A stretch of DNA of 64,000 bases from Lasiosphaeris hirsuta (lineage: Eukaryota > Ascomycota > Sordariomycetes > Sordariales > Lasiosphaeriaceae): the NCBI GenBank assembly GCA_030549175.1, contig JAUKUA010000006.1:496001-560000 (forward strand), written 5' to 3'. The translations under genes and the position numbers were made by a program. Shown here one piece after another: positions 45,834 through 55,430 of the stretch (within the stretch, counting starts at the first letter, position 1; each line of letters opens with the position of its first letter). The notes below the pieces were generated by a model. The model saw only the letters and a program-made list of their open reading frames with translations. It was not told the DNA's origin and searched no databases.

Positions 45834-46766
45834 GAAATCTAATAGAAAGTGTGCCACTCCTAATTTCTGGCAGCTACCTAGCCGGAGAAGCCCCTTCTGG
45901 TCATGATTAAAACCAGCATTTAACAGCGTGTTGAGATTAACTTCTGTGTTTTCTCTATGTCAAAGTAGATTGTATCGTAACATGTATGTATTCTACATAT
46001 CTTACCTATCGTAAGTAACTTTTAAAGCGAGAAAATGGTATCTATAGTGGTCGTAATAGAAACAGCTATGTTAAGCCTGTTGGCATTAAGATGTATATGT
46101 GAAGAGAACCCTAATGTTAAGCCCTGATATCATGTTAAGCTTCTGAAAAGGGATAAAAAAAAAAGTCCGTTATCTAAACCGGTACTTAATCCCAGGACCT
46201 CTCTAAGGGCCTTCAGAGGCTTCTAGAGATTCATGGTCTTATACCACTACATTATCTACCCTATAGATTTACTGAACCTAGATATCTAAAAATCAAAAGG
46301 ATATATATGGGGGCAAGGTTGCGGATGGTATGTCAAAGGAGCTACCAAGAGGGCCCCCCTGTAGGCCTTGAAATCCAGGACCTTGATGGTGGGCCATCAT
46401 CCTGTGTAAATGACTCTATGTAGGCTGTATAATCCAGGGTTTTAACAGGTAGGCTCCCCCTAATTTTCGGGGAAATTACCCCCTCTCTAGAAACTCCTTT
46501 GTACTATGGCTAAGGATTGTAAGCCTGTGAATTCCCCTGCATTTGGGGGTATTCTTTACGAAAAAATCATGTTGGCTTTGATCCTAGGTTACATAGTGAA
46601 AACAGCCTGTTGACAGGCTCGGCCAACTTAGCCATGGTGGCAGGGACCCCTCTTTCTCCTGCTAGGTATTCTGGTAGAGGCAGCTAAGATGAAATGATTT
46701 CAAAACTTGCCTAACTAGGCATATGTCCACCTACTTTACAACGATAGGCTACGCTGTCACGCTGTG
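45834..46766. other. AT-rich intergenic DNA, probable old repeat
   Basis: Low GC content, many stops in all frames, and short palindromes such as GCCTGTTGACAGGC near 46606-46619. It looks like RIP-degraded repeat sequence, but no family can be named. Confidence 0.35.
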
Positions 46767-47121
46767 TCACGCGGCTAAACATACTATCTGTCTGCATCCC
46801 AGAAACTGCCTCACTCCGCCATTTCGTCTCTTTTCTGCCTCGCACTTTTTGCCTGGCGCGCCCTTCTCAGGCTTGTTCTTGGAGCCTGCCTCATTCTCAT
46901 ACTCGCCTCCTTGGCGCTCATACTCTTTTGCCAGCTTCATCCCTTTCCAGGCCGACCACTGTCCTCTGCCATCACCAGACTTGCTGGGTTCTTGTTTGGT
47001 CTCTGCAGTTCTTGTAAGATTGGGATAACAAGGAGAATTTGTGAGATGACTCGTCTATCTTACCTTCCTTGAGCTATTTGCGCAGCTCTGGATCAGTGTG
47101 CTTTCCTTTACCGCTAGACAT
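46767..47121 (-). pseudogene. DUF5872-like gene fragment, copy A
   Basis: From the ATG at 47121 the minus strand starts SSGKGKHTDPELRK and hits a TAG. Removing a GTAAGATAG...CTGCAG intron (about 60 nt) continues as LKEETKQEPSKSG, GQWSAWKGMKLAKEYERQGG and YENEAGSKNKPEKGAPGKK before degenerating and stopping at 46767. The TDPELR...GQWSAWK...AKEY pattern matches small nuclear-looking fungal and algal-virus-like DUF5872 proteins of unknown role. The usual C-terminal half (a Lys-rich YLPKKAW region) is missing. One in-frame stop and truncation make this a pseudogene. A second, inverted partial copy lies at 54.7-54.9 kb. Confidence 0.6.
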
Positions 47122-47203
47122 GGCTCGTTCTGAAAAAGGTGCTCCGATGCCAAATGTGCGAGGCAAAGTCAAAACGCCATACATAGATCACAAGAAAGAC
47201 AGG
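46986..47203 (-). repeat. Inverted partner of 54716-54932
   Basis: About 217 bases including promoter, start region and first intron of the DUF5872-like fragment are shared at high identity, in opposite orientation, with 54716-54932. Shared words include GTGATCTATGTATGGCG, CTGATCCAGAGCTGCGC and TTATCCCAATCTTACAAGAA. Confidence 0.85.
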
Positions 47204-47526
47204 CACTTTAAAATGATATGTCAATGACGATGCATACATCAGCCCAGCTGCAAGAACCAATTGCATTTGTGCAAATCATGAACATTAAAGAGAACAACCC
47301 GACTACATCTTCATGTGAGACAGACTTTATGTCAAAGGCTCATACAAAGGATGATACACCATCATAACTTAACTCTATTTTGTGACACATTTGACACATG
47401 GAAGAGATGTTGGATATGTATGCTATTGGCTTTCCCATACCAAGTGAACCTTTGGTCACTGTCTTTTGTTGAGTGGAGTCGCGCCCGCTTATAACACTAG
47501 GCTGGAACACGAGACTCCATCAACAA
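47204..47526. other. Intergenic region before tRNA-Phe
   Basis: AT-rich; nothing recognised. Confidence 0.4.
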
Positions 47527-47615
47527 GCGGGTTTAGCTCAGTTGGGAGAGCGTCAGACTGAAGTAACACTTCATCATATATCTGAAGGTCATGTGTTCGA
47601 TCCACATAAACCGCA
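47527..47615 (+). tRNA. tRNA-Phe (GAA) with intron
   Basis: Acceptor GCGGGTT pairs with AAACCGC with one mismatch at pair 5-68; D arm GCTC/GAGC; anticodon stem TCAGA/TCTGA; loop CT-GAA-G interrupted after position 37 by a 16-nt intron; T arm ATGTG-TTCGATC-CACAT; discriminator A. The single acceptor mismatch is unusual but the fold is otherwise complete. Confidence 0.88.
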
Positions 47616-47666
47616 AAGCTTCTGTTATGAACTTGGATCATAGCTTTTTTGGTCTTGACAAAATCC

Positions 47667-48332
47667 TCAACCCCGATGCAAACCAACCCACCACCAAATC
47701 CACACCAAGCCCACCCACCACCACCCTTCCCGCCTCAACCCTCCCACCCCACCGCTCCCCACCACCGCCGCCTGGACCTGCTCCCCAAACAACCCAGCCA
47801 CATTGCCCCTGGGCCAGTACTCACAAACCAAAAACCAGCCCTTCCCGCCCCCACACCACCGGCGCGCGCACCCGACGTCGGTAGTGGCCCTCCACACCAG
47901 CTGGGTGAAGTGCCCCGTGGCCTGCGCGAACCCGGGCGCGGCAAAGTCGTACGCAGCGCGCTCCGCGCCCCACAACTCCACGCACCCGCGCGCGTCGGCG
48001 CAGCCCAGCGCGATGTTCTCGCCGTACGGTCCGCCCGAGTGCCGGAATGCGCAGGACGGGTTGGTAAGTGTGAGGAAGGCGGATGCGAAGCCGGCGAGGG
48101 AAGTGTTGTAGGCTAGCGGGGGGGCGTTGTGGCCGCTGCGGATGGCGTTGGTGCTGGTGAGGATGGCGGATGTGAAGGTTGTGTCGGAGGTGAATTCTGG
48201 GGAGGCGGACGGGTCAGGGGTGGGCGTGGTTGTTGCTATTGGGGGCTCAACGGGTTCAAAGGGCGCGTGGCTGGGGTGGGCGAGGGCGAGGGAGAGGGTG
48301 CCGAGTGTGAGGAGGTGGTAGGTGAGGCGCAT
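47667..48332 (-). CDS. CAP/SCP/PR-1 domain secreted protein
   Basis: 221 residues from the ATG at 48332, chosen because it begins a signal peptide (MRLTYHLLTLGTLSLALAHP); the frame is open further upstream but through a poly-C run. The CAP domain shows SGHNAPPLAYNTSLAGFA, FRHSGGPYGENIALG (His and Glu of the CAP cavity), GHFTQLVWRAT (CAP1) and FLVCEYWPRGNV (CAP2). Fungal CAP proteins bind sterols or lipids extracellularly and some act in virulence or antagonism. A Pro/Thr/Ser-rich linker precedes the domain. The last 40 residues are Gly/Trp-rich and may be non-native if an intron near the end was missed. Its 3' end lies 51 bases from tRNA-Phe. Confidence 0.82.
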   Translation of the reverse strand: MRLTYHLLTLGTLSLALAHPSHAPFEPVEPPIATTTPTPDPSASPEFTSDTTFTSAILTSTNAIRSGHNAPPLAYNTSLAGFASAFLTLTNPSCAFRHSGGPYGENIALGCADARGCVELWGAERAAYDFAAPGFAQATGHFTQLVWRATTDVGCARRWCGGGKGWFLVCEYWPRGNVAGLFGEQVQAAVVGSGGVGGLRREGWWWVGLVWIWWWVGLHRG

Positions 48333-49579
48333 TTGGGGGGGGGGGGGGGGGGGTTCGCATCGTAGCGTGTTTACTCGGGGGATCAGGGCGAGAGCCATTG
48401 AGAGGAGGGTTTGGTCGGGGTGTATAAAAGTTCGTGGTGGAATTTTTGTACGCGGCAACAAGCTGGTTGTCTGTCGTCCAACAGAGGTCGGTTTTAGGTG
48501 CGTGTAGATGGGGTCAAACGATTGGCTGACATGCGATGCCGCCTCAAAACGAAACGGGCCTCGAAAACGGCCGAGAGGAATGACGTATCCAGTGCCGCCC
48601 CCACGAAACGGCTGCCGAGCGGCAATAAAAAAACTAATGTAGTTATGCCTTTGAGTTATTGTGACTCTTCCCCAACTCCGAAACTTTTCAAAATGTTCAT
48701 TTACGGTCAGTTAATTATTAGTATGAGTGCTCATTATAGTTAGTGATCCTTGTGTAACAAAACTCTAAGCCCATCACTCCAAGTGACAAGAATATCATGT
48801 TTAGAATTTGGAGTATGCCTAATTTAACATGGTAAAGGACAGACATAACTTTCTTCTGTGTAAAGTAAACCGGGCAAAAGATAAGTCAAAATGATGGCTT
48901 TTCATTTTGCATAGGTCAACAGGGAAGAGGATACCTTGACAGTCTCTCAAGTTCCAGGCCTATTTCGGCCTCGGCCATGATAGCGGAATTGTGTCACAGG
49001 GTCAAAAGGCATCCCTCATCCAGGGCGGCTCTTGACAGCCACGCTGAGTCGATTCAGTCAATTCAGTCAACTCAAGCGGGTGTGAAAGTGGTGTTAGAAT
49101 TCAATAAGTTTCTTTGGCGAAACAGGATAGAAATGATGGCACTTCCCTCTGGAAATTTCTGATAATGCTCACGGATCCAAGGTTCAAGCACTTTAGAATT
49201 GATGAGATTGGGCTGAAAAGTCTGTCTGCCCACCGCCAGCCCTAACTAGAACCTTACGAGCTCTTGTATATATAGCCAGGCCATTCCCGGGCCGTTTTGC
49301 TTTTCAGGACTCCTGGCACCGGGACAACTTTAACAATGCAGATGTTCGAACACCTTATTTCGCGATAGGCCCGGCCGCATAGCCTTTTCAAAGAGTATTC
49401 AAGGTTAATGTTTAGTCTCAGGGCCACTCGAACTGACTCAAAGTCAAGGTTTTCACTCAGAAAACGCAAATCCAGCTCTGGAATACCGGTATAAGTAGAA
49501 ACGGACTCGCTCCTCCTCCAAGGGTATCACCACACCGACCACACAACCAAAGCTCGTTCATCCCCCAGTAACAAAAAAC
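48333..49579. other. Intergenic region with 19-base G tract
   Basis: A run of 19 G (48335-48353) abuts the CAP-gene start. The remainder is AT-rich with no recognised gene; the right end is the promoter of the phosphoesterase gene. Confidence 0.45.
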
Positions 49580-50407
49580 ATGGCTCCCTTCAAGTTCCAG
49601 ATCGTCTCAGACCTACACCTCGATAACTCGAGGTTATACGACACTTGGATCAAACCCAGCGCGCCATACCTGGCACTCCTGGGCGACATCGGCATCATCA
49701 CGCCCAACCACCGGGACCAACTGGCCCAATTTCTCCGTATGAAATGCCTCAAGAGATTCAAGGTCGTCTTCTACGTGCCGGGCAACCACGAGGCCTACTG
49801 GACCAGCTGGGAATCGGTCCGAACCTTCTTCGCCAACTTCAAGAGGGAAGTCAACGAGCGGAGGTCGCGGGGGGAGGAGCTGGGCGAGTTCGTCCTGCTC
49901 GACCAGGGGCGGTACGACCTGGACAGCGACGACAAAGAAGACAAGCTGTCGGTCCTGGGGTGCACGCTCTTCACCCATGTGCCGCCCGCGGCCGAGGCGG
50001 AAGCGCAGCGCAAGCTCGACGACTTCCGCAAGACGAAGAACTGGACGGTGGCGTGCCACAATGCCGCGCACGCGGCCCAGCTGGGCTGGCTGAACAGCCA
50101 GGTGGAGGAGCTGGAGGGGACCGGCCGGCGCGTGGCCATCTTCACCCACCACAGCCCGACGGTCGACGACCGGACCGTGCCCCTCCAGTACCGCGGGACC
50201 GACCTCAACACGGCGTACAGCAACGACCTGTCCCGCGAGCCGTGCTGGACCAGCGAGGCCGTCAGGCTGTGGGCGTTCGGACACACGCACCACAACTGCG
50301 ACTACGTCGACGCGCACGGGAAGCGCGTGTACACCAACCAGAAGGGGTACGGCTACGAGGACCTCAAGCACAAGGGGTACGAGGTGGGGCGCGTGGTGGA
50401 AGTTTAG
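49580..50407 (+). CDS. Calcineurin-like metallophosphoesterase
   Basis: 275 residues, intronless. All metal-binding motifs of the family are visible: SDLHLD (7-15), LLGDIG (about 34-39), GNHE (about 73-76), THHSP (about 194-198) and FGHTHHN (about 229-235). Such enzymes hydrolyse phosphomono- or diesters with a dinuclear metal centre. The short form without membrane or targeting segment suggests a cytosolic enzyme; substrate is unknown. The start is preceded by ACAAAAAAC, a good fungal initiation context. An imperfect tandem duplication lies just past its stop codon. Confidence 0.92.
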   Translation: MAPFKFQIVSDLHLDNSRLYDTWIKPSAPYLALLGDIGIITPNHRDQLAQFLRMKCLKRFKVVFYVPGNHEAYWTSWESVRTFFANFKREVNERRSRGEELGEFVLLDQGRYDLDSDDKEDKLSVLGCTLFTHVPPAAEAEAQRKLDDFRKTKNWTVACHNAAHAAQLGWLNSQVEELEGTGRRVAIFTHHSPTVDDRTVPLQYRGTDLNTAYSNDLSREPCWTSEAVRLWAFGHTHHNCDYVDAHGKRVYTNQKGYGYEDLKHKGYEVGRVVEV

Positions 50408-50454
50408 AGGACGAAGGGGCCGATTTAGAGTTGGAGGTGAAACTTCAGGGAAAG

Positions 50455-50622
50455 CCAAGGGATTTAACAAAGGACGGGGCGAAGGTTTCAAGGGATCAAA
50501 TGGCACATTGGGATCTGGAGTTTATGCATTAAGCGAACCCAAGGGATTGGACGAAGGGTACGGGGTGAAGGTTTGAAGGGATTGGTACGGACATGGAGAT
50601 TTGGAGTTCAGGCATGAGGTGA
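50455..50622 (+). repeat. Imperfect 84-bp tandem duplication
   Basis: 50455-50537 and 50538-50622 align end to end (CCAAGGGATT, GGGGYGAAGGTTT, AAGGGAT, GGAGTT..GCAT). They lie 50 bases after the phosphoesterase stop, probably inside its 3' untranslated region. Confidence 0.65.
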
Positions 50623-50755
50623 AGCATTTATTACCAGCGCGGCATCGACCAGCCTCATCGGCGGGTCTAGTATAGATACCCAGCATCAGCATGGACATTA
50701 TTTAGCATCCAAAAATAAACCGAAATTTGACGGTAAAAAAAACACCCTCCCCCTT

Positions 50756-51232
50756 TCACTCCCCCTCTGCCCCCTCGGGCGTCTTACAAACGGCCTCAAG
50801 CCGCCAGCCGTCGGGATCGACAACAAAGGCGGCAAAGTAATCCTCGCCGTAGTGGCGGCGGACGCCCGGCAGGCCGTTGTCGGCGCCGCCGAAGCCGACG
50901 GCCATGGCGTGGAACTCGACGACGGCGTCGCGCGTCGGCGCGTTGAAGGCCAGGTGGAAGCCGGGGCCGGGGGCGGGCGCGGCGTCAGGGCCGAACTCGA
51001 AGAGGTTGAGCAGCTCGTGCTGCGGGTCCGGACCGAAGCCGAGCGTGCGCGTCTTCTTCTTGGGGGTCGGACCCGATGAGGAAGAGGGCGTCTGGCCGCC
51101 CTTGGCTGGGTCTTCGCTGTCGTAGACCAGCGAGAGCCCCAGGGCCGCGAGGATGGCCGAGTAGAAGGCTTTGGACACGGCGTAGTCGCGCACCCCGATG
51201 GAGAGGTGGCCGAGCGGGTTCGGGTGGGCCAT
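50756..51232 (-). CDS. VOC-superfamily (glyoxalase-like) protein
   Basis: 158 residues from the ATG at 51232. The paired beta-alpha-beta-beta-beta modules of the vicinal-oxygen-chelate fold are visible: GHLSIGVRDYAVSKAFYSAIL at the N-terminus, a PGFHLAFNAPTRDAVVEFHA strand-helix, GVRRHYGEDYFAAFVVDPDGWRLEAV at the end. Candidate metal ligands are His9, His95-like and Glu at EAV. Such proteins include glyoxalase I, dioxygenases and resistance proteins; substrate cannot be assigned. A Ser/Lys-rich insertion (GGQTPSSSSGPTPKKK) interrupts the first module. Intronless. It converges with the phosphoesterase gene. Confidence 0.87.
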   Translation of the reverse strand: MAHPNPLGHLSIGVRDYAVSKAFYSAILAALGLSLVYDSEDPAKGGQTPSSSSGPTPKKKTRTLGFGPDPQHELLNLFEFGPDAAPAPGPGFHLAFNAPTRDAVVEFHAMAVGFGGADNGLPGVRRHYGEDYFAAFVVDPDGWRLEAVCKTPEGAEGE

Positions 51233-51495
51233 GGCGGCTGATGGGAGGTATCTCGGAGTCGGAATGTGAGGCCGAGTGGGATTCTGGCTCCTTGTTTTGG
51301 GTGGGATTGCGACGTTGGAGTAACCCCGCCCCAACTCAATGGCCTCATGCCGTCGTGTTTCTCAGTCATCCATCCATTGGCCTAACAGAAGCTAGCGCCC
51401 GGTTTTATGGCGGGAACAAAACTGGTGATTATCTCATGACATTTTTTGTCCTTCTCTTACTCTGTACATCAAGAGATGATATCCACCTCGGATCC

Positions 51496-52194
51496 TCAAG
51501 TGATGCGGTCCACAAAGGAAAACAATATGTGCGTTTGCACGCGGCATCCACTCCCCGGCACAATGGCGCGTCGAAACCCGGGCTGCAACCACTCTGTCGC
51601 CGCATCAAAGTCGAGCCCGAACACACTCCTCTCCCTGATGATGGAGAAAGCGTCCCGACATGTCATGGTTGACTCTCCGGGACTAGGGGGCGGCAGGAGC
51701 GGGCAATCAATGCCCGGGTCCAGGCTTTCAGAGCTGCCGTCCTGTTTCTCGGAGGGAGCATTTGGCAACCTCGTAGCCAAACTCTGTGGTATTTTGACCA
51801 TCAAAGTAGAACCGTCGACCGGATGGGATTCCACAGTATGAGATGCGTCCTTTTCGCATGGACTACACCCACAATTTTGGGGTTTCTGTGCTAAATGCTC
51901 GGCTCCCGCGGCGCCAAAGCTGGATGCCGCTGATTCATCGCCACCGCGAACTGGGAATGACGGCTGCCGGGAAGAGTCTTGTTGCTGGAGAGTGTGCTGC
52001 AGCCGTTCCACTTCGGCAGTGAGGCTGTCGATGCATCTCAGGGCGTCGTCAAGCTGGTTTTGGGTCTTGGCGAGAGTGGCCTCCAGCTCGCTGATTTGTG
52101 TCTTGACCCTAGCCCGATGTCGCCGCTGGTTCTCGCGCTGTCGGGCCGCTTCGTGTCCAGGGGGCTTGCATGAAAATTTTTGCACGTACGACAT
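51496..52194 (-). CDS. bZIP transcription factor, divergent from arsenite methyltransferase
   Basis: 232 residues. A basic region (HEAARQRENQRRHRARVK, about 14-31) is followed by a short leucine zipper (LEATLAKTQNQLDDALRCI, SLTAEVERLQ). The C-terminal half holds a motif shared by a fungal bZIP subfamily: CRDAFSIIRE, GLDFDAATEWLQPGFRRA and SFVDRIT, with CGCSPC before it. No known target is encoded by sequence alone. Only about 400 bases separate its start from the arsenite methyltransferase start, in opposite orientation, so regulation of the arsenic gene is a fair inference, by analogy with the bZIP arsenic regulator Yap8/Arr1 of yeast. The Cys pairs in the C-terminal half could serve as metalloid sensor but this is speculation. 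Confidence 0.85.
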   Translation of the reverse strand: MSYVQKFSCKPPGHEAARQRENQRRHRARVKTQISELEATLAKTQNQLDDALRCIDSLTAEVERLQHTLQQQDSSRQPSFPVRGGDESAASSFGAAGAEHLAQKPQNCGCSPCEKDASHTVESHPVDGSTLMVKIPQSLATRLPNAPSEKQDGSSESLDPGIDCPLLPPPSPGESTMTCRDAFSIIRERSVFGLDFDAATEWLQPGFRRAIVPGSGCRVQTHILFSFVDRIT

Positions 52195-52594
52195 GTCGTT
52201 GACTTGGATTTTGTCGCGGTGCTGACAAGTCGGTCCGCAGATGGGTTGAGGTTAGGAAGCTGGATGGGTCAAAAACTTCCAATGTGGAAATTATTCCGTG
52301 ACAACCTAAATATCTACCGCTTTGGGCTGCTCAAATCCTGCGTGTTACACCAAACCCCCGCGCTAGGCCTAGCTAGGCCCGATTTGGGCATAAATCGATG
52401 ACATACCGGCCTGTGGGGAAGGAGCCCGGCCCTGAGTCGCCATTGAGAATCGACAATCTTCTAATTAGTACCTACCTCAGAGATACCTGTCCCACACGCA
52501 TATAAAGCCCATGTTAAGTCCTCGATGAAATTCTTTCTAGATTCAGGACTCTCACCTTGATTTTTCAAATACCTATTCTTCAATTTCAAACAAC
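52195..52594. promoter_or_regulatory. Shared promoter of bZIP and arsenite methyltransferase genes
   Basis: A 400-base bidirectional promoter. A CTAATTAG palindrome at 52461-52468, about 130 bases before the methyltransferase ATG and followed by TA, overlaps a TTAGTA word similar to Yap-type sites (TTAGTAA). Assignment is tentative. Confidence 0.4.
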
Positions 52595-53681
52595 ATGGAG
52601 TCGTCCCAAATCTACAAACAGGTCAGCGACCACTACAGCGCAGCCTCCAAGGGCACCAGCGCCGAGTATGGCACCACCATCGCCAAATCCTTTGGGTACA
52701 GCGAGGAAGAGCTCGCCAACATTCCCGAGGGCGCCAATCTCGGCCTCAGCTGCGGCAACCCGATGGCCATTGCGAGTCTGAGGAGGGTCAGTTGTGTTCG
52801 CACTCGAGCCTAATCTCACTTCTGACTGGTGGCAAAACAGGGCGAAACGGTGGTCGACCTTGGAAGCGGCGCAGGCTTCGATATATTCCTTGCCTCCTCC
52901 AGGGTTGGCCCCGACGGCCAGGCCATCGGCATCGACATGAACGATGTAAGACAGCGCCCTCCTCTCATATCCACCCCCGCTAACCCAGCCCAGGACATGC
53001 TGGCCCGCGCCAACAAGATCAAGGCATCCAAGGGCGCAGACGCCGACAACGTCACCTTCGTCAAGGGCGTCATCACCGAGATCCCTCTCGAGTCCAGCAC
53101 GGCCGACTGCATCATCTCCAACTGCGTCATCAACCTCGTGCCCGCCCCCGAGAAGCCCCTCGTCTTCAAGGAGATGCACCGCATTCTCAAGCCGGGCGGC
53201 CGCGTCGCCGTGTCCGACATCCTCGCCAAGCAGCCGCTCCCGCAGAAGCTGAGGGACGACATCGCCATGTACGTCGGCTGCATTGCCGGCGCCAGCCAGC
53301 TGGCGGAGTACGAGGAGTGGCTGAGGGGTGCCGGGTTTGATGGTAACGTGTCTCGTCCAGTGGTGATGGAGAGGCCGCTAACACATCAGTAGAGGTCATC
53401 ATCAGCGACACCAAGGGCGACTTGAATGTCTATCTCGAAACTGCCGAGGACGGAACTAGGAAGGCCGACTGTTGTATCCCGTCGGCCGCGAGCGGTAGTT
53501 GCACCGGTGCTCAAGCCAGCTCGTGCTGTTCTCCGGCCGAGAGTACCATAAATACCACGGGGGTATCGGAGAAGACGGACCTCAACGAGTGGGTTGGTGA
53601 GTGCCGATATTGTCTCCGCCACACATCGATCTCGCTGACTCTTTCACAGGCTCTTATAAGATCTATGCGGTCAAGAAATGA
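52595..53681 (+). CDS. Arsenite S-adenosylmethionine methyltransferase
   Basis: Five exons: 52595-52786, 52841-52945, 52994-53342, 53390-53596, 53650-53681; 294 residues, all junctions in phase, introns 47-54 nt. Motif I VVDLGSGAGFD (68-78) binds S-adenosylmethionine. The three cysteines needed for As(III) binding are present: Cys53 in SCGNP, Cys143 in ISNCVINL and Cys195 in YVGCIAGA. Family landmarks also include FKEMHRILKPGG and RVAVSDI. ArsM/AS3MT enzymes turn arsenite into methylated arsenicals, some volatile, for detoxification. The C-terminal tail carries several Cys pairs (DCC, SCC) that may bind additional arsenic. It is divergent from a bZIP gene. Confidence 0.93.
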
Positions 53682-54715
53682 ATTGTTTGATCGATACTTA
53701 GCCCAGCCGCTACATATATATATATATATATATATGTGTGGTGTTGATAAAGCACCCTCCTCTGACACCTTGATATCAAAGACAACTCTGAGGCAACGAC
53801 GACTCATGTATAATCTGGATATCCCACGTGGAACCCTCCCAGACTAAGCTGGTAGTTATGACACTCCAAGATGGGATGGAACTCTTCAATTTGACCCTGA
53901 GCTGACGCATGATTGTGGCCTCCCAAACTGACTTGTCATAATGTTACTATTTACCGATCACACTGCTTGGACATGGTGCAGTTCCCTCGACAATAGGAAG
54001 CCCCACTCCAGGACTGGGATTATATCCGCCCTACTTACTTCTCCACGTTAACTCCGACTCGAATCTTTACTAATACTCACCAAGGTCACACTTAACGAGG
54101 GGTAGGGCAAGTAGTGGGCGTAACTGCCGTTGCCGGTGGGCACAGTACCTGTGAGGGTGGGCTGGGGAGCCTCGGCTGCTGCGGGGAGATTGAAGACGGA
54201 TTCTTATGAGACGGCGCCCGGGATCGTGTTTTCGTATCAGTTGTATGTGATAAAAATCAAAGCAACGGACGAAGATACAAGGACCCGGATATTTTCCAGT
54301 CGTTCTGCCCAAGTACTTAGTTGTTGAGTGACAGATCGCAAGGCAGAACGCCTAGCTCGATTATGGTGCAAGGATTGATCGTAGGAAGGCAAGTCTCTCA
54401 GATGAGTTATCACACTCTATCAAACAGATTGCTATCACCGAAGTCGGTAGTACCTTGGGATACAGCAGAATGTAATTGCTTGTGTGAGGAATAGGAATCC
54501 TTACGCTCCAAGGTGTCTAACACGTTGGCTACTTATAACTATCTAGATACTAGGAAATAACAAAGTAACTTGAACCCTGCTCGGTACGAGTGTGTGCTCG
54601 GTGCTGTTTCCAGTGCTCGTTTCCGAGCCCTCCTCTTGGCGCGAGCACCCTCCTGATTGGTGCATGTGAGCCCTCCCGCTCTTTGCTTTGACTGGGTCTC
54701 CCTTGCTCTCCCTGC
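53682..54715. other. Intergenic region with AT microsatellite
   Basis: Contains an (AT)11 run. A minus-strand open piece near 54070-54200 is too short and unrecognised. No gene called. Confidence 0.4.
53714..53735 (+). repeat. AT dinucleotide microsatellite
   Basis: Eleven uninterrupted AT units shortly after the arsenite methyltransferase stop. Confidence 0.9.
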
Positions 54716-54932
54716 ATGTCTGTCTTGTGATCTATGTATGGCGTTTTGACTTTACCTCGCACATTTGGCATCAGAGCACCTTTCAGAACGAGCCTCGCCT
54801 AGCAGTAAAAGAGAACCCACTGATCCAGAGCTGCGCAAAGAGCTCGAGGATGGTAAGATAGACGAGTCATCTAACAAATTCTCCTTGTTATCCCAATCTT
54901 ACAAGAACTGCAGAGATCAAACAAGAACCCAA
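54716..54932 (+). pseudogene. DUF5872-like gene fragment, copy B
   Basis: Inverted partial copy of 46986-47203. The promoter part is well kept, but the ATG of copy A is TCG here (54795-54797). The coding start (TDPELRKELED) and the GTAAGATAG...CTGCAG intron are present; homology ends just after the acceptor, so the rest of the gene is missing. It has lost start and most of the coding sequence, hence non-functional. Confidence 0.7.
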
Positions 54933-55430
54933 CAACTATGCCTACTAGCTATTGCACAGGTAGTATCCCAAGGAAGTGATGCACATCAGGCATGGCCGGG
55001 CCGACGCCGCTGTTGATTCTGTCGCTCCAGATTCTGCCGCTCAATGTCTTAACGTAAAGGGGCTGAGATGGTGAGATTTACCTCCTCTTGTAAATGAGAG
55101 AGAAGACGGAAATGGAGATTTAATGGGGGAGTAAACTGGGTTTTATGGGATCCCGGGGGAAGGGAAGAGAAGGGAGAGAGGGACAGCCCCAGTTTGGGGA
55201 CAAAGGTGGCCCAAAAACTTGTTCCTCGCGAAAAGTTGCCATTTGAATTAGAACTCCGCTGAGTTACAGATTATTGCCTACTGTCTAAAACACATTTGGT
55301 GGTTTCCCTGATCATGTCCTGAGTCGCACCTAATTAAGCAGCGCTTGAACAAGGTGGCGAGGGGTGGTGTGGGTGACTAGGGTTTGGTGAGGGCAACTTT
55401 AGGGTAAAACAACAATCCACTACGGCAGCC
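54933..55430. other. Intergenic region
   Basis: Promoter side of the patatin-like pseudogene; no other feature seen. Confidence 0.4.

Noticed and set aside
49634..50532. Long open frames overlapping the phosphoesterase on both strands
   Set aside because: Shadow frames of a GC-rich coding sequence; only the frame 49580-50407 has the metal-binding motifs.
54319..54780. Possible LTR with a TGGCATCAGAGC primer-binding-like site
   Set aside because: The same bases lie in the promoter of the DUF5872-like fragment at 47.1-47.2 kb, no second LTR, gag or pol was found, so the resemblance to a tRNA-Met primer site is probably chance.
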